In this document: piece after piece, positions 12,601 through 18,011 of the stretch
Layout: each line of letters starts with the position of its first letter
Position numbering within the stretch: the stretch's first letter is position 1
Source: an uncultured Eubacteriales bacterium
GTDB taxonomy: Bacteria > Bacillota > Clostridia > Oscillospirales > Oscillospiraceae
Assembly: GCA_905198835.1 (NCBI GenBank)
Contig: CAJKDY010000007.1
Coordinates: forward strand, 61,157 to 125,156
Reading direction: 5' to 3'
Length of the DNA: 64,000 bases
Notes under the pieces: generated by a model
Databases searched by the model: none
What the model was told of the DNA's origin: nothing
The model's input: the letters and a program-made list of their open reading frames with translations, nothing else
Translations under genes and position numbers: made by a program

Positions 12601-15600
12601 CCGGTGCTCTCGTAGACGTGGGTGGTGCTGTTCCAGGTCAGTGTGGTCCCGTTCACCTTCACCACGCGGCTGCCCGCGGTGTCAACAGCATCGTCGATCT
12701 TGATGGTCACCTTCGCGTCGCCGCCCTTGTCGGCCCACACGCCGTAGAGGGTGGTAGGTCCGGTAAAGGTGGTGTCGGCGCTGATCACCGTGCCGGCGGC
12801 GGCATTTGCCGCACTGGACGCCCAGCCCAGGAAGTTATGGCTGGTGGGCGTGCCGGTGATGGCCTTGCCCGCCACCGTAGCGGCGCTCCACGTGGTGTTG
12901 TAGTCCACCCACTCCGCCGCCGGCGCGCTGATGCCCGTGCTGGGCGCCAGATCGCTGGGCGCGTTCAGGTCAAACGTCACCTTCACCCGCCACTGGGCCG
13001 TAAAGGTCTGGTCGCCCACCACCGGGTTCACTCCCGTGGGATCCCAGGCCTTGAACTGCCAACCCGCGTCGGTCCCGGTGGTATTCTTCGGCGTGTAAGA
13101 GGTGCCCTGGTCCACCGTCTCATTGGTGGGCAGGGTGATGGTGGTCACGCTAGTGGGCAGATGACCCCGGTCGTACTTCATCTGCGCCGTCAGCTTGTCA
13201 AAGCTCAGGGTGTATTCCGTCTTCTCCGTGATCGCCTCCAGCACAGCCGCCAGGGTGTTGGCGTCGCTGCCCGTGGCAAAGCCCGCCCCCGTTCCGGTCC
13301 ACGTGGGCTTGCTCACGTCATAATAAGTAGCCGCCGTGCCGCCCAGCGTCACCCCGGTGGTGCCCTTAAAGACGACAATGGGATTGCTGCCGCTCACCTT
13401 ATCCGAGGAGGCCACCGAGGCCGTAGCCGCGCCGGTGCCCGTCTTTACCTCGACGGTGTAGAGGTCCACCGTGGCCTTGGTCTCGTTGCCGCCCGTCACC
13501 GTGATGGTCTGGACCGTAGCGCCGTCGATGGCCGCGGTGGGCGTCAGCTTGCCGTCCACAAAGATATAATAGGTCCCCGGCGACACCCCGGCGTCGGTGT
13601 ACGTGCCGTCGTTCTGATCAGCCAGCGTGATGGCGCTGCTGTCCAGCGTGTTCTTGGTGCTGATCTGCACCGTATGTCCCTTGTCCGGCGCGTCGTTCTG
13701 GTTCACCGTCACCGTCACCGTGCCCGCCCCGGTCTTATAGACCGCGGTCAGGGTGACTGTTCTATGAGTAGCCGCCGTAGCCGTGACCGTATAGGTATCG
13801 GTCTCGGTCTTCCCGGTCAGGTCGGTCGTAGTAGAGGAAGACTCGCTCAGTACCTCCGTCCACTTTTCAAAGACCTGCCCGCCGCCGGGGTTGGTTCCCT
13901 TGATATCGATGGTCTTGTTCCTGGGGATATAGACCGGTCCCGCCGTAGCGGACAGGCCGCTCACGCCGTCTTCGCCCGTGGTAGACAGCGTGCCCTGCGC
14001 CACCGTCACCGCTCGGCCGTTCACCGACAGGGTAGGCGCTGCGTTGGTGATCTGCCCCACCTTAAAGCCGTTGAGGTAGACGTTGTACGTCCCGTAGGGC
14101 AGATTCGCGCTGTAGACATGCTGGTCCGCGGCTCCCGTCCCCTTGGTCAGGGACCCCCGCTTGCTGGTATCCGAGGGGTCGTCCCCGTCCTTCACATAGA
14201 AGATGTTGCTCCCCAGGTCCGTGGTATAGCGGTTCGCGGGCTGCACGCCCACGCCCGTAAACACCTGCACCTTCCCAAGGAACCCGTAGGTCGCCGTCAC
14301 CGCCTGGTCGTCCTTGACCACGGTGAAGGTGGTGCTGGTCGCGCTCAGGCTGGCGTCCTGATCGTCCTCCAGCGACACCAGCACATCGCCGCTGGCCTTG
14401 TTGCTCACATCCACCGTGATCTTCGCGCCCTCGGGGTAGGTGTAAGTCAGATTGCCCCGGACAGGCGCGGTAGCGCTGGGCACCTTAGTATCGCGGTTTT
14501 CACCGTCCCAGGGCAAAACAATGTAGCTGGCGGTGGTATCACCGTCAACCTCTGTCTTGGATACCCGGCCCAGATTCACCGTTTGGTTGGTATCCGTGGG
14601 GGTGAACTTTTTGCCCGTGGAGTGCTCGTTCACAAAGATCTCGTAGCTCACGCCGTCGGGCAGCTTCCACGTCCAGCTACTATTATTACGATCACTGCTG
14701 GAAGCATTGGCCATGGTCAGCGTCGTTCCGTCGCCGGCCTTCAGCGTAATGGTATAGGTAAGGTTCGCGCTGATCCGGTCCGCCGTATCCTTATACTTCG
14801 TGATCAGCGTGGCGTTATAGGTCGCGCCCTCGTAGAAGGCCACCGCCGTCTTATCGCCGTTCATCAGCACGCTGGTGGCCGCGTTGGTCCCCGAAGCGTC
14901 CCGCTGCCACTCCTTAAAGGGCGTGCCGTCGCTGGCCGTGCCCGCCGTCAGCGACGCGGTAGCCCCCGGCGCGTAATAAGTAAAATTGGGACTGCGGGTG
15001 ATCGTGGCCGTCACGGTATTCGGCTCTACCCGCGTGGTCAGTCGATACATCACCACCGTGGCCTCTGCCGCGTAAGTCGTGCTCGTCACCGGCACGATAC
15101 TAACGCCTACGCTTGTATCTGTGCCGTCCACAACAACGGTGGCGCTGGCGGTAATAGCCACATTGGCGCCCGTATAAGCATTGCTGCCGCTTGTCTGGGT
15201 CGTTGTAGCGCCGGTGCTCAGCGCCACCGTGTGGGCCTCTGTCACCGGGTTCCCCGCCGTGTCCACCAAATACACCGTCAGCGGACCGGTGGCCGTTGCC
15301 ACCGCCTTTACCGCTGCCGTGTCATAGGTATTGCAGCTCTCGGCGCCCCCGGAGCTGTCCGCTCCGGTGGCGGTGACTTCATAGTTATAATACCGGTTCG
15401 CCGTAGCGACCTTCGCCAGCTTGGAAATGGGGAAGGTAATGCTCTCCCCCGGCTGTAGCACATACTCCGTAGTGGGAACGCTGAGCAGTCCCGCGGTCGC
15501 ATTGGTAGGCACCCGGGTACTGCCGTCGGAGGTCACGCCACTCCCCAGCGCTGCCGAAACATTGATGGACAGCTTGACATACTTCACCGTATCCGATTTG

Positions 15601-16520
15601 TTGGTCAGCACGCCTGTAGCCACAGAGCTCATGGCAACAGCCGTACTCCGGATCACCGCCACCTTCGGCGTGATAGACAGCGCCAGCGCCGGCCCGGCCT
15701 CCAGCGGAAAATCGGCGGGCTTGGCGATGTAGGAGTTATCCTGTCCGAAATAGTAGAAGACCATAAAGGGCAAGCTGGACTTGTCCGTGATCTCGGTGTT
15801 GTCCTGGTTGTAGACCTTCTGGCTGTCATCGTCGATGATATCCTGCAGCGCCTTCAAAAAGCCGCTGTAGCTATTGTCGCCGATACCGTAGGCATCGGTA
15901 GCAAACGTGATGCCTCCTGTAGCGGTAAGGTCGCCGGCATTATCCAAAGTAAGAGTCTGGCCGGTAAAGTTCGGGGTCGCGTCCTTGGTTCGAATGGCAT
16001 AGAAGGGGTAGCCCAACTTGAACTGCTGCAGTATACCTTTATTGCTGAGCGCGCCGCCGGGGTTCAATGCCGCTGACGCATCATTGGTCACTGTCGTTGA
16101 CGGCGTGTCACCCTCGTTCAGTAGCTTAAAGTTAGGGATAATGGCCACCGTGACGCCGGTCTGGACCGTCTGTGAACTTGTAAATTGAAACTCAGTGACT
16201 GACCCAGTACCCACCGTAACATCATCTGCCGTATGCAGGGGAACACCGGTGCCGCCCACGTCGCCGATAGCAAACTTATCCGCGTCCTCCTCTCCGCCCG
16301 GGTCCGGCGTCTCCGGCTTATCTCCCGAGTTGGTAGAAGAGCCCGGCCGGGCGTGGGTATCCACCACCCGGTCGGAGGTACTGTCGATCACGGGGACCTC
16401 CACGCGCCCGCTGTTGGGGTCGTCCATGATCATGGCCGCCATGGCGTTCATAGGCAGCACAGATAGGAGCATGACCACCGCCAACACAAGGCTCAGGCCC
16501 TTCTTCATCAATCTCTTCAT
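1..16520 (-). CDS. Giant secreted repeat protein, 3' end outside window (at least 5,506 codons)
   Basis: The frame starts at ATG 16520, 8 nt after an AAGGAGG ribosome site, and stays in one register to base 1 with no stop seen, so the C-terminus and any cell-wall anchor are unseen. Residues 1-29 form a signal peptide (MKRLMKKG, a hydrophobic stretch, then NAMA). A short acidic, Pro/Gly/Ser-rich linker and an N-terminal domain (to about residue 350) follow. Residues about 400-3,300 are Thr/Ala/Val/Gly-rich beta repeats: units ending in T-L-T-A-x-F like the Bacterial_repeat and InlB_B (Listeria-Bacteroides) families, alternating with units ending in a Y-x-V-Y-V-N-G-like strand. From about residue 3,300 a larger module recurs. 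Cysteine is almost absent. It is probably an exported adhesin or surface filament; function is inferred from composition only. The 2,188-residue gene lies 155 nt upstream on the same strand, so co-transcription is possible. Confidence 0.9.
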   Translation of the reverse strand, partial: MKRLMKKGLSLVLAVVMLLSVLPMNAMAAMIMDDPNSGRVEVPVIDSTSDRVVDTHARPGSSTNSGDKPETPDPGGEEDADKFAIGDVGGTGVPLHTADDVTVGTGSVTEFQFTSSQTVQTGVTVAIIPNFKLLNEGDTPSTTVTNDASAALNPGGALSNKGILQQFKLGYPFYAIRTKDATPNFTGQTLTLDNAGDLTATGGITFATDAYGIGDNSYSGFLKALQDIIDDDSQKVYNQDNTEITDKSSLPFMVFYYFGQDNSYIAKPADFPLEAGPALALSITPKVAVIRSTAVAMSSVATGVLTNKSDTVKYVKLSINVSAALGSGVTSDGSTRVPTNATAGLLSVPTTEYVLQPGESITFPISKLAKVATANRYYNYEVTATGADSSGGAESCNTYDTAAVKAVATATGPLTVYLVDTAGNPVTEAHTVALSTGATTTQTSGSNAYTGANVAITASATVVVDGTDTSVGVSIVPVTSTTYAAEATVVMYRLTTRVEPNTVTATITRSPNFTYYAPGATASLTAGTASDGTPFKEWQRDASGTNAATSVLMNGDKTAVAFYEGATYNATLITKYKDTADRISANLTYTITLKAGDGTTLTMANASSSDRNNSSWTWKLPDGVSYEIFVNEHSTGKKFTPTDTNQTVNLGRVSKTEVDGDTTASYIVLPWDGENRDTKVPSATAPVRGNLTYTYPEGAKITVDVSNKASGDVLVSLEDDQDASLSATSTTFTVVKDDQAVTATYGFLGKVQVFTGVGVQPANRYTTDLGSNIFYVKDGDDPSDTSKRGSLTKGTGAADQHVYSANLPYGTYNVYLNGFKVGQITNAAPTLSVNGRAVTVAQGTLSTTGEDGVSGLSATAGPVYIPRNKTIDIKGTNPGGGQVFEKWTEVLSESSSTTTDLTGKTETDTYTVTATAATHRTVTLTAVYKTGAGTVTVTVNQNDAPDKGHTVQISTKNTLDSSAITLADQNDGTYTDAGVSPGTYYIFVDGKLTPTAAIDGATVQTITVTGGNETKATVDLYTVEVKTGTGAATASVASSDKVSGSNPIVVFKGTTGVTLGGTAATYYDVSKPTWTGTGAGFATGSDANTLAAVLEAITEKTEYTLSFDKLTAQMKYDRGHLPTSVTTITLPTNETVDQGTSYTPKNTTGTDAGWQFKAWDPTGVNPVVGDQTFTAQWRVKVTFDLNAPSDLAPSTGISAPAAEWVDYNTTWSAATVAGKAITGTPTSHNFLGWASSAANAAAGTVISADTTFTGPTTLYGVWADKGGDAKVTIKIDDAVDTAGSRVVKVNGTTLTWNSTTHVYESTGGAITAGTYHVYVNNGSADVDTGISVTVPKGSVGTAEVNYYKVTVTTDGHGSATVSTASAKRLGASSATATNATAQGITVQSGESVTWAYGTANTYYENNVWTGGSDDNDITAAITAKDQTHNATFKQKTSTVVVTLHVDGGVASPGRAVAIVLNGVTQTIASGATSTTFNNVPQSATAYAVTAEGASAGTVTVGNAATGTTVNHVVDFATAAVKTDGNGSATVTIAKYGTLANDLSATATNATEATVIGLKGQTATWSNATPVANYVFQSWDSATGTTTADRTATLAASKVTHTAYFSRDKFNAKLIVTVNGDPINSGVTVTNDSGQAPAYNSTAGGWVSTGVSSSKNSITWTVTDANGQTHTVTDSDLAKDDTDSITLALYTVTILNGDGGNATTTNDASFTVGGAAKTTVYLSASRTTATVNTNHKTDYSVSGWLGKAATSAPTLGATDTLTAAKGGSVNAANTTFTLGTTTSLTGGAGLYIQPTYTYQVTVRTMYGTTPTATTLTVGGNSPDSGSNGTYVFTGLVPGTPVTTATVNGMAATMSPASITAPGTYDITLRKISTDVTPSGGGTATIKLGTGAAGGEIYVPNGATIGATPAVALAATAASGYRLADTVWTKTDTNVVFADATDDATTLTTDTGKTVGADVVLTANFVRQYKVTAAVTANATGSSDNTPTVAAGEGSVSGKVATVDATKVVTLTATEDISQQVKGWSFTAGTGTLYSDAGLTTALTAATAATYTGTTVYFVPTADATVTVDFTTKEWDVPVTVRLDNAAYAGVKVELKKADGTVVSTGTTDASGNVTLKAVNGNNYQLWADGKALGGATASTKKTVTVNNASPAATTVNYYNVKVVKDNATHTDAYVAVGTLGTKTSDATIVLPADTVSVAATADNHGSATPAAGYFRFDKWTADIGTAPATATSATATYTVPAESVLTANRTGDGATGTVGDAGITLTANFQDQYKVTVTENSSRATWGAVTKPTGFSGASEPYTGFVDVGDTVTLVNTVTSGKKVQGWRTTAGNGSYYESYTDATTNTAAGKETVATGDPTYAAGDYYHGIANRNSVIFLPTSDATVELDYVNDEFEATIQLTYGGNPWDPNATPYIVVMEDSTEVKTLAGGGVIAVTGTGVVGKYRVPGLTNGHTYTLKVNGYAVPSVTIQNDDPDAAMQVGRDVEVPMNKVAVVVAAKIADGTNVTTNVAGHAVYSWNASTPYSSATATPKDIYLPTGASVSVNVRSTAGTESAANGGRTFRVNTASDAASQLVASAGTLGSANPGSSSSASNNATTWSGTLNADVTITANFTQVITVTAQATNGGSVSPTSATIDATKYDDFTATASNFSTTAYKDAKFSQWKVETADGGSFGTTTADSTDTTKTDATVYYYPDKDSTIKAYFRMLEATGTLTWTASAGYTAADVPAKDVDLKNEGGADTGALNVTLSGTNAGSFTLSAASVAAIAAGGTTANAFTVTPKTGLAVGTYAATVTIAEAGSGLSVSLPISLTVSAAEEFDVRLTTYPDGTKGKDNIEHVYLVPTGLTSGETAPASTVAVKATAAATAGEWTATVKWNTTYRVYVNGYATGTTVTNAQVKAGAAEATGDVKDLYTLSFDQTDYASASDVQGNPTVKTRNALGALSGITGVATADKATFTVLPKDDISGGNGREKIVVAGGGAVDITAAPNTNASGATHYRYDKWQDKKTAAGTLTDLTKTATDTYTVSSAGTEAKGDTNAPVALNPVYVKQHKVTLVVGSAASSAVTATGVVAAGEGQAAAQNQTATKAANSKVFWVDDTKAVTLSTNTDLTTSQGGSYFKEWSADVAGASNFTGANAGNSKQKGYNMASAFTPAADTTLTLITWTDAALSGSFTYNIGGGFTGTNPTPEFNWTHNDAKYPDSATAYTIAITAPASLTGFTAPAPVVGTDVTVNETTGKITLTDSYLKQLKASADNYTLTITYKLDDATTHTNKVTGLTKTANFKIASTKAQLTQVDVAVKKAGATTLHLGDASGGDTIQYTAHYPAGIDRNNALTWKWYYADEKAPNQSLYLDSAHTGTTKGGVNTNFATAALAETDASYGLTAQLGAKGSKYHEISGQTGTTITLTGDTYKGKYIFAVVEASETGEYAAVTKAIAVDYDATITVKEDDVQLTADTGYEVFLIKAGDTWTTTTAAVSTKWDATNKVFVTENSALTGGVSYDVYVRRVEGDATAYDKAGTVTPAAPTATVNYYTVRQIATKVADQADFNGVKVGEDFTTNAAPNVTFATKTGAITVNNGTAVLANTVVTASVGNWTQDYGWDWGNKADDDNTGTGAAPTADTLPYSGGPLSAPGAGNTLTHDYTIGETNWIGGKLTQKLYQIQGNVLSNSGAAAITEAFLKYKGAGDGATEYVFKATVAANPGGITASGKNGATVTFQVPKSGVTGAIAGSYTLSATPHDGSGTGFARTTILKYVQPRQSVYNTALGLTNNQSVAVSARNDNTFTIVLAASQWGLKLSDDVDTTGKSRTFTTTQTSAPTVTANETLTQTWTQVFDNYGANGLSTDAANTATKKTVYNVTIANTQNTTLRVSLVIKDSAGNPVYNSTTHAATTNVTVDGKTLAITGLPADANSFILTPADATVTTDERTFQVTLPEDWPAQAAAKTLTFEFTSVEDGTTPTVYGPSLTYVLNTQVKPIEVTGVTYAKTTGSGSASWTVDPARTPTSDLSFGSAHTDKLVKDGGANTDVTYAWYAVPYGTADSAISVADDGTVTAAGVTTVAASYLSNNGRTLTIDDDDATFAGKKLFVVATGTKNAVKSAKSPTLLGPWAAAVKLFQTDVATTTRTNVDADNAKYKVYLVPQATTGNTTLTAIDGSQAGVVEATWNDTDKAYEAWNVDESVTYHVFTNKIKADFDAATDFADTGKTFSYTANILGATATPEVDYYEVKAAATKADNGIYTNQLDGSGDQDVATKTFFIDDREIQSGGADVYATATVGGVNALTASAHDTYILKGQDVVFSHTAWQKDYTLKWSATETNADPSQAATMTRSSIGAPIGLEPVVELKLYDITGYVKGSGSVKYVTLTDATAGLAFASVAGESGFMLGRVNAGKTALEAQPNATIDANTSGQAVAFRVPKGNYTTGYEPNAGTLKSYEMPHGATGGTTTAVVVDGTTGKDSFDIVLEMLGLTMTVSDTVTADTELTIDSAGGNGTANGIYADGTPPVKTEGTATRKIVLPYGYSAKTITLNVANTSNDASQTLVNVQVDPANVVDSGVAAMAGKVSLSDGAAITAKKQIDDEMHKNTTTPPVDDDKDLTLSIAAGLPVGTYTSTTAFSFDIDAGATDTVNSWYKLTIEVVPVEITAVTTDKDNTVVKATDTVSFATLTTDPAGRTLTASADETTGDYIYRWVVGDTYGTKPTVTWAKDASGNVTLTVAGGTVIESGGAPVNTATYTPTGMEGKEIYLIASSIKGGNSIEAAISDPVYVGYQGVVKITEDTVAYVDDANAATDYSALLVAKDGTTVVTTTWDATQDAFVTAAGALDPNDEYTVYVRAHQGQNLTAGDKTGMIALSDKIDRTHTTRTANYFTVTAVKPMYKSAYVTPDDSGEVANDTEGTAAKLYYNTTELTSGNTVLDGQSVDVKYASTMAAGTATGKGWDEDYTLAWRSLANNAGTPTDSDDLTPTTGAPTAQTAADAVTTGHSYTITAKTWVGGWLNQKTYTVTGAIDGAGEVKKLVLELKNGDNTAVKKTFTFDIDNVAGSDGTHTNGTNTGNDANKLDDKDTVAFTVVKGKYDITATQATGTVISAMQWENRSAVGGNQLTGTDQGDVDGAKSAYTFKVILKASDVQLTVTDETALKPDGATPIDPNRSITSSGGTAGNFQSGTNAVDRYFSAVDGDTTVYPITLKNPGNTDLTVEMEVYRFASGATLPDLSTDTLWGSTAASYVGSTADGSIANATALKSADGNRTLLTFSGVFPGGKTVVQTAGMSVDSEGNAIAAGDRKPAVAAATLTLDAGAFNKDDGVYVLRFISQDGDALTTDPVAYYVLDFKVEPLPIVDVATTRTDTANATTNTTYVPGEGDTVQLTGATNGTTGGFGNVKVNDGANDVAADSIAAPALADNTDVKYQWVRAGSGKSKADIAAAVEINANGQLVKKASASADVVLLTANGGQTKQYTVQTADLNGKLFLVAYAPNDTATPSLVNATDFAVSDAIVTKGDVKIIVKLDTVQQ

Positions 16521-16583
16521 CGTAGAGGTCCTCCTTAAAAATGCTTGTTGATCACGTTTCATTGTCCGATCACGTCCCTGGCC

Positions 16584-16614
16584 CTTCGTAGGGGCCGATG
16601 TCCTCATCGGCCCG
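16584..16614 (+). repeat. Short palindromic intergenic repeat, copy 1
   Basis: CTTCGTAGGG head followed by a stem GGCCGAT / ATCGGCC around the loop GTCCTC. It lies between the two giant surface genes and belongs to a six-copy family in this window (others at 16624, 27061, 27104, 27370 and 27409). Confidence 0.7.
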
Positions 16615-16623
16615 CCCTTGGAC

Positions 16624-16654
16624 CTTCGTAGGGCGCGGCATCCTTGACGCGCCG
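16624..16654 (+). repeat. Short palindromic intergenic repeat, copy 2
   Basis: CTTCGTAGGG head with inverted arms GCGCG / CGCGC around a loop containing ATCCTT. It is identical over 31 bp to the copy at 27409-27439, almost 11 kb away. Confidence 0.75.
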
Positions 16655-16675
16655 GCCCTTGGTCTTCTCACTCGG

Positions 16676-18011
16676 TCACGACGTCGTGTACTTCCAGTCC
16701 CACTTCTCCTCACATTCCTTCTTGCAGTCCTCCAGATCGGGGAACACGCAGGAGGCGTTGATCTCGTCGGTATGGATGATAGCGTACTGCAGCTCGTACC
16801 AGCTGATCTCCTTGATCAGGCTCACGCCGTCGCCCTCGCTGTCCCAGAACTCCGCGTATTTATTCATGTCGGTCATGATGGCGTAGTACGCGTTGGTAAT
16901 GACCTCGCTCATACTGCCGTCATAGACCTCGCTCCAGTCGGCAAACTCGCTGCCGTCCGCCTTCCGCAGCAGCAGGTCGTCGTTGATCATGCTCAGCGCG
17001 TTGGTCAGCGCTCCGCCGTCAAAGGCCGAGGGGTCGCCGATCATGGCGTAGTCGTTCAGCCCCTGGATAAAGGTGGTCCACTTGGCCGCGTCGATCTCGA
17101 TCTCAGTCTTCGTGGGCCCGGGGTCCTCCCCGCCGCCGGTCTCGTAGCGCCACTCGTACTTCTCCTCGCTCTCCGCCTTGCAGTCTTCCAGCGCGGGGAA
17201 CTCGCAGGAGGCGTTGATCTCGTCGGTGTGAATGATAGCGTACTGCATCTCGTACCAGCTGGGCTCCTTGATCAGGCTCACGCCGTCGCCCTCGCTGTCC
17301 CAGAACTCCATGTACTTGTTGGGATCGGCCATGATGGCATAGAACGCGTTGACCAGGACCTCGCTGCAGCTGCCGTCGTAGACCTCGCTCCAGTCGGCGA
17401 ACTTGCTGCCGTCCGCCTTCCGGAGGTACAGCTCGTCGTTGACCGTGGCCAGGGTGATGGAGCCGTCGTTAAAGGCCGTGTCGTCGCCCAGCATGGCGTA
17501 GTTGTTCAGACCCTGCATAAAGGCGCTCCACTTGGTCTCGTCGATGGGCTTCTCCGTCTTGCCCGGCTCCGGCGGCTTGGGATCGGTGATGTCATAGCGC
17601 CAGTCGTACTTCTCTTCGCTCTCTTGCTTACAATCGGGCAGCTCAGGGAATTCGCAGGAGGCGTTGATCTCGTCGGTATGGATGATCGCGTACTGCAGCT
17701 CGTACCAGCTGATCTCCTTGATCAGGCTCACGCCGTCGCCCTCGCTGTCCCAGAACTCCGCGTACTTGTCGGGATCGGTCATAATGGCGTAGAGCGCGTT
17801 GACCAGCACCTCGCTCATGCTGCCGTCGTAGACCTCGCTCCAGTCGGCGAACTTGCTGCCGTCCGCCTTCCGGAGGTACAGCTCGTCGTTGATCATGTCC
17901 AGGGTAATAGAGCCGTCGTTAAAGGCCGTGTCGTCGCCCAGCATGGCGTAGTTGTTCAGGCCCTGGATGAAGGTGGACCACTTGGCCGGATCGATGGGCT
18001 TCTCCTTCTTG
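16676..18011 (-). repeat. Three nearly identical 435-450 bp tandem coding repeats
   Basis: Units run 18011-17561, 17560-17111 and 17110-16676. Each encodes the same order: a lysine-rich KxEKPID-type lead, FIQGLN or FMQGLN, LRKADGS, DWSEVYDGS, FWDSEGDGV, IIHTDEINAS, then two Cys and a Trp-Arg/Lys-Tyr end. Near identity at DNA level points to recent duplication or gene conversion. Confidence 0.85.

Noticed and set aside
16676..18011. Tandem repeats as a CRISPR array
   Set aside because: The units are about 450 bp, coding and in frame; no short repeat-spacer pattern occurs anywhere in the window.
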